DNA of 64,000 bases from Natrinema gelatinilyticum (GTDB lineage: Archaea > Halobacteriota > Halobacteria > Halobacteriales > Natrialbaceae), in the NCBI RefSeq assembly GCF_024266705.1, contig NZ_CP100756.1, positions 1,922,001-1,986,000 of the forward strand, given 5' to 3'. Below the pieces are notes generated by a model. The model did no database searches. It was not told the origin of the DNA and worked only from the letters and a program-made list of their open reading frames with translations. Positions within the stretch are counted from its first letter, which is position 1. Each line of letters starts with the position of its first letter. Below are positions 27,610-34,974 of the stretch, in pieces. The position numbers were made by a program, and so were the translations under genes.

Positions 27610-29340
27610 ATGTCACGAGCTACTGATGGCTATGGCGATGTGATCAACCGACGGCAATTCGTCAAACTGACCGGTGTCTCTGGAGCTGCAGCCCTCGCTG
27701 GGTGTATGGGCGGCGGGTCGTCCAGCGGCACCACCCTCACGGGCGCGACGAACTTGGGCGTCCCGACGAATATGCACTTGAATCCAATGGCGACCCAGAA
27801 CTACGACTGGACTGCGGGCAACCACATCTTCGAGCGCTTCGCCGCCTACAACTTCTCTACACAGGAGTTCGAGTTGGCCGGTCTCGAGGACTGGTCCTTC
27901 GAAGACGAGACGGTCACGCTGACGCTGCGCGACGGCCTCAAGTGGGACACTGGTGATGATGTCACAGCAGGTGACGTCATTACGCAGTTCAGACTGATGA
28001 AAAAGACCGAGGCCACGCTGTGGGACTTCGCTGACAGCGTCGAAGAGGGCGAAAACGATAAAACGGTTGTCATCACGCTTTCGAACCCGTCGAACCCAGA
28101 GATTATCAAACATACTCTCGCGAACGGTGACCTCCGTATTCACGGGTATCAACCTGTCTACAACGAGTTCCTGGACAAAGACGCTTCGGCCGTCCAGGAG
28201 TTTAAGTGGGAAGAAGATGTCCACGGGAACGGTCCGTTCACACTCGAATCCAAGAACGACCAGGCTTGGACGCTCTCGCGTAACGAGCACTTCTACGACG
28301 CCGATAACATCACCTTCGACACGTACGAACTCCTGAGCCGACAGGAAAACACTGCCCTCCAGCAGGGGCTGATGGGCGGCGAACTCGACGTCGTCACGAG
28401 CATGTTCGCCCCCCCGAAGATCGTTGATAATTTTCCGGACCAGGTCGAAGAGGTCACCCTCCCGGCGAACTGGGGGTACGGGATCATATTCAACCACGAC
28501 GACGAGGTCTTCGGCAACCGGAAGGTACGACAGGCAGTCGCACACGTTATCAATCGCCAGCAGGTCGCCGACAACGCCGGGCCGCGCACGAAAAACCCCG
28601 CACCGAAGGTCACCGGTATCCCACCGGCCGACCAGGAGTCGTGGCTCGGCGACGCCTACGACAGTTTCGAGAGCTACGGGGCGGAGGCTACGCAGTCCGA
28701 GGCGGCTGCCACGCTGCTCCGCGAGGTCGGCTACTCAAAATCGGGCGGGACGTGGCGTGACGACACCGGGAACGCTATCGGCGGGAGTTACCTGACGCCG
28801 GCCGGGTGGACCGACTGGACCACCGCGACTAATACCGTCGTCGACCAGCTGAACTCCTTTGGCTTCGACTTCGAGATTAGCTCGGTACCGGGTGGCGATT
28901 TCTTCGGTGCGTACACCGACTCCAACTTCAAGATGGGTGCGTTCTACTGGCTGCCCGGCGGCGCTCGATCGTCGTACCCGTACTTCCCGCTGCGCTGGCA
29001 GCTGACCATTCCCGACGTCGGTGGCGGACACAACTTCACCGAAGGCGAATACACCGTCCCGGCGATGGACGGCTCGGGCGAGATGACGTTGAACCCGTTC
29101 GAAGAGATACGCAGCGTCGCGACGATGCGGGACGAAGCGCAGGCCTCCGAGACCATAACGCGGGTCGCGTGGCACAACAACCAGAATCTCCCCGTCCTTG
29201 GCCTCGTCGCGAAACAGGACCAAGCCTGGCTCACCACCGACGAGTGGGACATCGCCTCGGCCGACGACTCTGCCCGCGGTGTCAAGTGGCCGTCGCACTG
29301 GCTCCCCAAGCAAGGCAAGCTGAACCCGTCTAATCGGTAA
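27610..29340 (+). CDS. Solute-binding lipoprotein, SBP family 5 (oligopeptide/oligosaccharide type)
   Basis: 576 residues. Tat signal plus lipobox NRRQFVKLTGVSGAAALAGC, then a Gly/Ser linker, so it is exported folded and lipid-anchored. The body is family 5: HIFERFAAYNFSTQEFELAGLEDWSFEDETVTLTLRDGLKWDTGDDVTAGDVITQFRL and NRKVRQAVAHVINRQQVADNAG. Family 5 proteins bind peptides, nickel, or, in archaea and Thermotoga, beta-linked oligosaccharides. Neighbours GH3 and GH81 favour beta-1,3-gluco-oligosaccharides. The ATG at 27610 is preferred over the TTG at 27601. Confidence 0.9.
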   Translation: MSRATDGYGDVINRRQFVKLTGVSGAAALAGCMGGGSSSGTTLTGATNLGVPTNMHLNPMATQNYDWTAGNHIFERFAAYNFSTQEFELAGLEDWSFEDETVTLTLRDGLKWDTGDDVTAGDVITQFRLMKKTEATLWDFADSVEEGENDKTVVITLSNPSNPEIIKHTLANGDLRIHGYQPVYNEFLDKDASAVQEFKWEEDVHGNGPFTLESKNDQAWTLSRNEHFYDADNITFDTYELLSRQENTALQQGLMGGELDVVTSMFAPPKIVDNFPDQVEEVTLPANWGYGIIFNHDDEVFGNRKVRQAVAHVINRQQVADNAGPRTKNPAPKVTGIPPADQESWLGDAYDSFESYGAEATQSEAAATLLREVGYSKSGGTWRDDTGNAIGGSYLTPAGWTDWTTATNTVVDQLNSFGFDFEISSVPGGDFFGAYTDSNFKMGAFYWLPGGARSSYPYFPLRWQLTIPDVGGGHNFTEGEYTVPAMDGSGEMTLNPFEEIRSVATMRDEAQASETITRVAWHNNQNLPVLGLVAKQDQAWLTTDEWDIASADDSARGVKWPSHWLPKQGKLNPSNR

Positions 29341-29360
29341 CACCATCACAAGAGTACGAA

Positions 29361-30365
29361 ATGGTCAACTACTACGTGCGCCGGACGGCCAGGGTGTTCG
29401 CCACCATCTTCATGGTGGCGTCACTGACGTTCGGCCTGATACGGTTGCTACCCGGCGGTCCGTATACGCAGTTGCGCGCCCAGTTACTCAAGCAGGGTGT
29501 GCCGGCTGCGGAGGTAGACGCCAGAATCGCTAACCTACAGAACATCCGTCCGGACGCACCACTCTGGCAGCAGTACATCGATTACATGTTTGCACTCGCC
29601 CGAGGTAACCTCGGGGAGTCGATCTCGCTCAACGAACCGGTCGTCTCGATACTCGCCAGTTCGGCCCCGTGGACTGTGTTCGTCGTGCTCATTTCGACGA
29701 TACTCGTGTTCGCCATCGGCATCTTCCTCGGGGCGCTGCAGGCCTACTGGGAAGGCTCCCGATTCGACAAGCTGTTCTCGGGTATCTCGATTACCCTGAT
29801 GTCGGTGCCGTTCTACGTCGTCGCCGTCCTGGCGCTGTACGTCTTCGCCTACCAGCTTCGCTGGCTCCCCACTGCGGGGACGATTGGAACGGGAGTCGAA
29901 CGGCAACTCAGCATCCCGTTCGTTCTCAGTGCCCTGGAACACAGTGTGCTGCCCATCTTCTCGTACACGCTGGGCGCCATCGGGGGACAGGCACTGGCGA
30001 TGCGCGGGAACAGCATTCAGGTACTCGGCAACGACTACGTGCAGGTGGCTCGGCTTCGCGGCCTCTCGGACCGTCGTATCGCGACTCGATACGTCGCCCG
30101 GAACGCCATCCTGCCGATGTACACTGGGTTCTTGCTTCTGCTCGGCTTCCGACTCGGCGGGACCGTCATACTGGAGCAGATTTTCTCCTACAACGGACTC
30201 GGCTACTACCTCATCTCCGCGCTGAATGCCAACGACTACCCGCTGATGATGGGGACCTTCCTCGTCATCACCATCGCGCTCGTCCTCGGCGTCTACGTCG
30301 CGGACCTGACGTACAGCAAGATCGACCCGCGAATCAGCGCAGGTGATTCAGATGAAGCCTACTGA
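29361..30365 (+). CDS. ABC transporter permease, DppB/OppB type
   Basis: 334 residues with the BPD_transp_1 domain. The first helix is RVFATIFMVASLTFGLIRLLPGGP, the family N-terminal signature, and the EAA loop is visible in NDYVQVARLRGLSDRRIATRYVARNAILP. Six helices predicted. It starts 20 nt after the binding protein and overlaps the next permease by 14 nt, so the five genes form one operon. Confidence 0.92.
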   Translation: MVNYYVRRTARVFATIFMVASLTFGLIRLLPGGPYTQLRAQLLKQGVPAAEVDARIANLQNIRPDAPLWQQYIDYMFALARGNLGESISLNEPVVSILASSAPWTVFVVLISTILVFAIGIFLGALQAYWEGSRFDKLFSGISITLMSVPFYVVAVLALYVFAYQLRWLPTAGTIGTGVERQLSIPFVLSALEHSVLPIFSYTLGAIGGQALAMRGNSIQVLGNDYVQVARLRGLSDRRIATRYVARNAILPMYTGFLLLLGFRLGGTVILEQIFSYNGLGYYLISALNANDYPLMMGTFLVITIALVLGVYVADLTYSKIDPRISAGDSDEAY

Positions 30366-31362
30366 CACGGATAGCGTTGATTGGCGAAGCGAGAGCGCGT
30401 CGGCACCGGACGTGACGACGCGTGAACGACTCCGTGAGGTGTACGACGACCAGATACGCACCCCGCTGCTCGTCGCGTGGGCTGACTGGCGAACGCGACT
30501 CGGCTTCCTCATCATCGGTGGGTATCTCTTGATGGCGCTCGTTGCGGTACTGGGGCTCTGGCGGGAACCGTCGACGAGTCAAGCGCCGCGCTACCTCATG
30601 CTGTTCGAGAATATGAACTATCCCCTCGGCACGACCGCCTCGGGGACGGACCTCGCCGCGCTCATCATCCACTCGACGCCCGATATCCTGCTGATGATTA
30701 CCGCCGGTGCGGTGTGGGCGACGGCCGTCGCCGTTGCGATTGGGACCGTCGCCGGCTACAAGGGCGGAAGCGTCGACAGAGCACTGATGTCGTTCTCGGA
30801 CCTCGTCATGGCGATTCCGGGCCTCCCGCTCGTGATTATTCTCGCGGTGACACTTAATCCGGAGAACCCCATCCTGCTGGGCGTCGTCATCAACATCAGC
30901 TACTGGGCCGGTCTCGGCCGGTCGCTGCGCTCGCAGGTACTCACCATCCGCGAGAACGACTACGTGGAGGCGTCGCGAACCATGGGCGTCAGCACGCCCC
31001 GAATCATCGTGAAGGACATCGTCCCGAACCTGATGCCATACGTGACGGTCAACTTCGTGTTCGCCGCGCGGTACGTCATGTTCGCCTCCGTGGGGCTGTA
31101 CTTCCTCGGTGTCTTGCCGTATTCGACGCAAAACTGGGGGGTAACTCTCAATTTCGCCTACAGCGGCGGTGCGCTCTTCTCGTGGAGCGCGGCCCACTGG
31201 CTGCTGGCTCCGATGGTCGCGATCATGGGTCTCTCGCTGGGCCTCATCCTGCTCAGCCAGGGGCTCGACCGGGTGTTCAACCCCCGCGTCCGAACTCGGA
31301 TGTCTGGCGAGTCCAGTTCGACGGCGAGCGACGACGACGCTGGTGTGACGGAGGTGCTCTAA
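30352..31362 (+). CDS. ABC transporter permease, DppC/OppC type
   Basis: 336 residues. An N-terminal cytoplasmic stretch is followed by a helix (FLIIGGYLLMALVAVLGLW) and the permease core with EAA loop ENDYVEASRTMGVSTPRIIVKDIVPNLMPYVTVNFVFA. The ATG at 30352 lies inside the end of the previous gene (14-nt overlap); a GTG at 30343 in the same frame is an alternative start. Partner of the DppB-type subunit. Confidence 0.92.
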   Translation: MKPTDTDSVDWRSESASAPDVTTRERLREVYDDQIRTPLLVAWADWRTRLGFLIIGGYLLMALVAVLGLWREPSTSQAPRYLMLFENMNYPLGTTASGTDLAALIIHSTPDILLMITAGAVWATAVAVAIGTVAGYKGGSVDRALMSFSDLVMAIPGLPLVIILAVTLNPENPILLGVVINISYWAGLGRSLRSQVLTIRENDYVEASRTMGVSTPRIIVKDIVPNLMPYVTVNFVFAARYVMFASVGLYFLGVLPYSTQNWGVTLNFAYSGGALFSWSAAHWLLAPMVAIMGLSLGLILLSQGLDRVFNPRVRTRMSGESSSTASDDDAGVTEVL

Positions 31363-32445
31363 ATGACACCGGATACTACAACACGACGACGGCACGGTGA
31401 TCCGATGGCGGCAATTGACCCGATAATCGAGATGCGAAACGCCAGAGTCACGTACGACGACGGCAAGACGTTCGTCTTGGACGACGTGAGTATGGCCATC
31501 GAGCGCAACGAAGTGGTCGGCGTCGTCGGCGAGAGCGGGAGCGGGAAGTCGATGTTCGCGTCGGCGATGCTCGACGCGATTCCCGACCCCGGACGACTCT
31601 CGGGCGAAATCCTCTATCACAAAGCGGACGGGACGACCATCGACATCTTGGAACTCAGCCAAGAGGAGCTTCGACAGTTCCGATGGGAGGAGATTGCGAT
31701 GGTGTTCCAGGGGGCGATGAGTTCGTTCAACCCGACGATGAAAATCGGTGGCCATTTCCGCGAGACGCTGAAGGCACACGACGCTCACGTGACCGAGGGG
31801 ATGGAGTTCGCTCGCGAACTCCTCTCGGACCTGTATCTCGACCCCGAACGAGTGCTGGACTCGTATCCACACGAACTCTCGGGCGGGATGCAACAGCGCG
31901 CGCTCATCGCACTCTCGCTCGTGCTGGAGCCGAACGTCCTTGTGATGGACGAGCCGACGGCCGCGCTCGATCTGCTGATGCAACGGTCGATTCTGATGCT
32001 CCTGCAGGAGTTACAGGAAAAATACGACCTGACGATGGTGTTCATTACGCACGACCTGCCGCTGGTCGCCGCGCTGGCTGACCGGATGGCTGTCATGTAC
32101 GCTTTCGATCTCATCGAGGTCGCCGCTCGGGACCAACTCATCGGTAATTCAGGCCATCCATACACGCGCGCGCTGCTCAACTCGACGCCGAACCTCGACG
32201 CCCCACTCGAAGAGATGCGCGCAATCGAAGGCCAGAGTCCGGCGCCCATCAACGTGCCGTCGGGCTGTTCCTACGCACCACGCTGTCCGCTCGCGACCGA
32301 CGAGTGTCACTCCGACGACCCGTCGTTCTACGACACTGGACCCGGCCACAGCACGGCCTGTCACCGCTGGGAAGAAGCGAGAGAGACAATCGAGCTGAAC
32401 TTCGACACCGAGTCGGTCGGCGCTGACACGGAGGATGCAATATGA
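31363..32445 (+). CDS. ABC transporter ATP-binding protein, DppD/OppD type
   Basis: 360 residues. Walker A GESGSGKS, Q-loop region EEIAMVFQGAMSSFNPTM, signature LSGGMQQR, Walker B VLVMDEPTAALD, H-loop FITHDL. The C-terminal oligopeptide-transporter extension with a cysteine cluster (CSYAPRCPLATDEC) is present. The start codon follows the previous stop directly; a second in-frame ATG at 31405 is equally close to the domain. Confidence 0.93.
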   Translation: MTPDTTTRRRHGDPMAAIDPIIEMRNARVTYDDGKTFVLDDVSMAIERNEVVGVVGESGSGKSMFASAMLDAIPDPGRLSGEILYHKADGTTIDILELSQEELRQFRWEEIAMVFQGAMSSFNPTMKIGGHFRETLKAHDAHVTEGMEFARELLSDLYLDPERVLDSYPHELSGGMQQRALIALSLVLEPNVLVMDEPTAALDLLMQRSILMLLQELQEKYDLTMVFITHDLPLVAALADRMAVMYAFDLIEVAARDQLIGNSGHPYTRALLNSTPNLDAPLEEMRAIEGQSPAPINVPSGCSYAPRCPLATDECHSDDPSFYDTGPGHSTACHRWEEARETIELNFDTESVGADTEDAI

Positions 32446-33545
32446 GCCAGATAGACACCGTTCCCGACGCTTCTGTCCGAGACGACGACGATGCACCGCT
32501 CATCTCGCTCGACAACGTCGACGTCCACTTCGAGAAGAACCAGGGGTTGTTTGACTTCTTCGAGGAGCCGGACGTCGTCAACGCGGTCGACGGCATCTCG
32601 CTCGACATCGAGGAGAACGACGTTCTCGCGCTCGTCGGCGAGAGCGGCTGTGGGAAGTCAACGTTGGGTAAGACAACCATCGGGCTACAGCGACCTACCG
32701 GCGGAACTGTCCATTACCGCGGGCAGGACATCTGGGCGGCCAAGGACGGAACCGGCGAGGTCGATATCCCGTTCAGCGACATCCGTTCGTCGCTCCAGAT
32801 CATCCATCAGGACCCCGGGAGTTCGCTGAACCCGAACCGTCGAATTGTCGACATCCTCGCCCAGCCCATCAAACAGACGCACCCCGACATCGGCCTCGGT
32901 GAGCGACGCGCGCGAATCTATTCGCTACTCGAACGCGTCGGGATGAACCCAGCGGCGGACTTCGCCGACCGCTATCCTCACCAGCTCAGTGGCGGGGAAC
33001 AACAGCGCGTCGCCCTCTCCCGTGCACTGTTGATGAACCCCGATCTCATCCTCGCCGACGAGGCGATCAGCGCGCTCGACGTCTCCCTGCGCGTCGAGAT
33101 GATGGACCTGATGTTGGACTTGCAGGCAGACTTCGACACATCGTTCGTGTTCATCTCACACGACCTCTCGAACGCACGCTACTTCGCCGAACACGGGGAC
33201 GGGCGCATCGGCGTGATGTACCTCGGTGAACTCGTCGAAGTCGGGACAGCCGAGCAACTCATCGAGGACCCTGGACATCCCTACACCAACGTCTTGCGGT
33301 GGGCGACGCCGGACCTCGCGCTTCACGCGGCCGGCGCGGGTGAACCACCCATGCGGAAAATCGACATCCCTGACCCGGTCGACCCGCCGAGTGGCTGCCG
33401 CTTCCACACGCGCTGTCCTGAAGCGCGCGAGGCGTGTCGCGAATCTTGTCCAGCCCTCACGGGTGAGACAGACGGACACCGCACCGCGTGTTTCCGCAGC
33501 CAACCGGACCACGAGTACTGGGACAGCGCACCGCTGGAAGACTGA
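32442..33545 (+). CDS. ABC transporter ATP-binding protein, DppF/OppF type
   Basis: 367 residues, 4-nt ATGA overlap with the previous gene. Walker A GESGCGKS, signature LSGGEQQR, Walker B LILADEAISALD, H-loop FISHDL, C-terminal CRFHTRCPEAREAC cluster. The Walker B has Ala-Ile where most family members have Pro-Val/Thr, but the catalytic Glu is kept, so ATP hydrolysis should be normal. Last gene of the importer operon. Confidence 0.92.
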   Translation: MSQIDTVPDASVRDDDDAPLISLDNVDVHFEKNQGLFDFFEEPDVVNAVDGISLDIEENDVLALVGESGCGKSTLGKTTIGLQRPTGGTVHYRGQDIWAAKDGTGEVDIPFSDIRSSLQIIHQDPGSSLNPNRRIVDILAQPIKQTHPDIGLGERRARIYSLLERVGMNPAADFADRYPHQLSGGEQQRVALSRALLMNPDLILADEAISALDVSLRVEMMDLMLDLQADFDTSFVFISHDLSNARYFAEHGDGRIGVMYLGELVEVGTAEQLIEDPGHPYTNVLRWATPDLALHAAGAGEPPMRKIDIPDPVDPPSGCRFHTRCPEAREACRESCPALTGETDGHRTACFRSQPDHEYWDSAPLED

Positions 33546-33555
33546 GCGGTCGGCC

Positions 33556-33700
33556 GTGACGGTGCTAATTATGGGCGGATCTCACCGGATCGGGAATCGC
33601 CTGCAAAGCGGATGCAGCCGGCCACGACGTGACGGTGTTCACCCGCGACGAAACTTCGCCGGTGACGTCCGATAGTTCATCTGACTCGTCAGCTGTCAGG
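33556..33700 (+). pseudogene. Remnant of an NAD-dependent epimerase/dehydratase 5' end
   Basis: From GTG 33556 the frame reads VTVLIMGGSHRIGNRL, a Rossmann start like nucleotide-sugar epimerases (VLIMGGTRFIG-type). The continuation is found one frame on, from about 33614: AAGHDVTVFTRDETSPVTSD. A frameshift near 33605-33613 and loss of everything downstream leave ~45 codons against the UspA gene end. It suggests a former sugar-nucleotide or short-chain dehydrogenase gene in the carbohydrate cluster. Confidence 0.55.
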
Positions 33701-33726
33701 CGCGCGTACGGACGACCGGCGCTCGC

Positions 33727-34185
33727 TCACTCGGTGACGAGCGTTGTGTAGCCGTCGAAGTTGAGGATGACCCGCTGTGCGAAGTCGCCGAAGACGGCCT
33801 TTCCAGCGGGTGACCGGGAGGTTCCGACGATGAACACGTGGTCACACGTGCGTTCGACGGCCGTATCGAGGACGTGCTGAGCGCGTGTTGTTTCCGAGTC
33901 GACGACGACCACGATTTCCGGGTCGATGTCCGTCTCCGACAGTACCGATTCGACGAATTCCGTCGCGTGCACCGCAGCACCCTCGACGATGGCCGAGTGG
34001 TCGTAGTCTACGCGTTCGACCCGCTCGACCGATTCGAGGGTGTCCACATCGGCATCGTATTCGCCTTCGTCGAGGTGCCATAGGACGACGAGTGTGCCGT
34101 CGGCTCCGGCGCACCACTCCGCTGCTTCCGCGAGGAGTTCGCGATGTGTCTCCGACTCTCTGAGGCTTACTAACCCGTGTTTCAT
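33727..34185 (-). CDS. Universal stress protein (UspA family)
   Basis: 152 residues, UspA fold. The C-terminal nucleotide-binding motif is recognisable in variant form (VFIVGTSRSPAGKAVFGDFAQRVILNFDGYTTLV; canonical G-x2-G-x9-G-S/T), while the N-terminus (MKHGLVSLRESETHRELLAEAAEW) differs from the common hydrophobic start, so ATP binding is uncertain. It sits between the importer operon and the GH81 gene, on the opposite strand to the importer. Role unknown. Confidence 0.8.
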   Translation of the reverse strand: MKHGLVSLRESETHRELLAEAAEWCAGADGTLVVLWHLDEGEYDADVDTLESVERVERVDYDHSAIVEGAAVHATEFVESVLSETDIDPEIVVVVDSETTRAQHVLDTAVERTCDHVFIVGTSRSPAGKAVFGDFAQRVILNFDGYTTLVTE

Positions 34186-34226
34186 ACATTCAGTGCTCCC
34201 TCGCTCGGCGTATAAACCTACCGTTC

Positions 34227-34307
34227 ATACGGACTGCTGTAACGATGTACCAGTGCAACCGCAGGACGGTCGCGATTGCACCGGCAGTGACTTACAGTAG
34301 TCCGTAT
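34227..34307. repeat. Dispersed palindromic repeat, copy 2
   Basis: Outer arms ATACGGACTGCTGTA (34227-34241) and TACAGTAGTCCGTAT (34293-34307); inner hairpin arms GTGCAACCGC and GCGATTGCAC around loop AGGACGGTC. By its asymmetric inner flanks this copy is in the reverse orientation to the copy at 60915, and its core agrees with that orientation. It lies between the divergent starts of the UspA gene and a small membrane gene, so here it cannot be a terminator. Confidence 0.85.
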
Positions 34308-34418
34308 CAGTGGGCTACAGGTCGGCAATCGATGCTGTTCAATCATCGCAATCAGGGTTACGGCCCGTCTGCCGGCGCTGACCGGGACGTTAATGAGCGT
34401 TCGGCTGAAAGAGATGAT

Positions 34419-34652
34419 ATGAGATTCAGAGAGGTCCTCATGGATGCAGTCTGCGAGCAGCGGGATCAAATACCGCTCCTGCTCGCGGTCGTCACCGTGA
34501 TGGGACTACTACTCGCGTTCTCGTTTCTCTTTCTCCAGCCCGGTACCGCCGCGTACGTCATCGCACTTGTCGACCTGCTGCTCGTCGTCGGGTGTCTCGT
34601 CACGTTCGGCGGCACGTATTGGTACTGTACGAAGCGGGCGATGAATAACTGA
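34419..34652 (+). CDS. Small two-helix membrane protein
   Basis: 77 residues from ATG 34419: a short charged N-terminus (MRFREVLMDAVCEQRDQ) and two hydrophobic helices (IPLLLAVVTVMGLLLAFSFLFL and YVIALVDLLLVVGCLVTFG). Longer in-frame upstream residues overlap the palindromic repeat and are rejected. No family recognised; small proteins of this type are common in haloarchaea. Confidence 0.6.
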   Translation: MRFREVLMDAVCEQRDQIPLLLAVVTVMGLLLAFSFLFLQPGTAAYVIALVDLLLVVGCLVTFGGTYWYCTKRAMNN

Positions 34653-34974
34653 GGTCGCTCTCCCAGATGCAACTTGCTGGCACGGATGGAATCCGTTCAC
34701 TGCCGTAATTCGCAGGCCTGGTTCCTCGGACCAGCGATGGGGTGCTCGTTACCAGAGGCGGTACGATTCGAGGAACGCGGCCGTTACCGCCGTGAAGACC
34801 GCAATCTCGTCGTCGCCAGCAGCGTCGGTAGACCACTGATCGACCGGCGTTCTCTCGGAGCGCCAGCTTGGTTTTACTGGATCGCTGGCGAGTCCCCACT
34901 CGGTCGTACTACCGGAAACGATGGGGAACGTGGCGAAAAAGTGCGAAGCGATCAGGAACTGTCCGAGACCGACC
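34653..34974. other. Intergenic, 322 bp
   Basis: Between the small membrane gene and the 3' end of the GH81 gene. No gene recognised. Confidence 0.5.

Noticed and set aside
30334..31983. 549-codon minus-strand open frame
   Set aside because: Antisense of the permease and ATPase genes; His/Arg-rich composition typical of a shadow frame.
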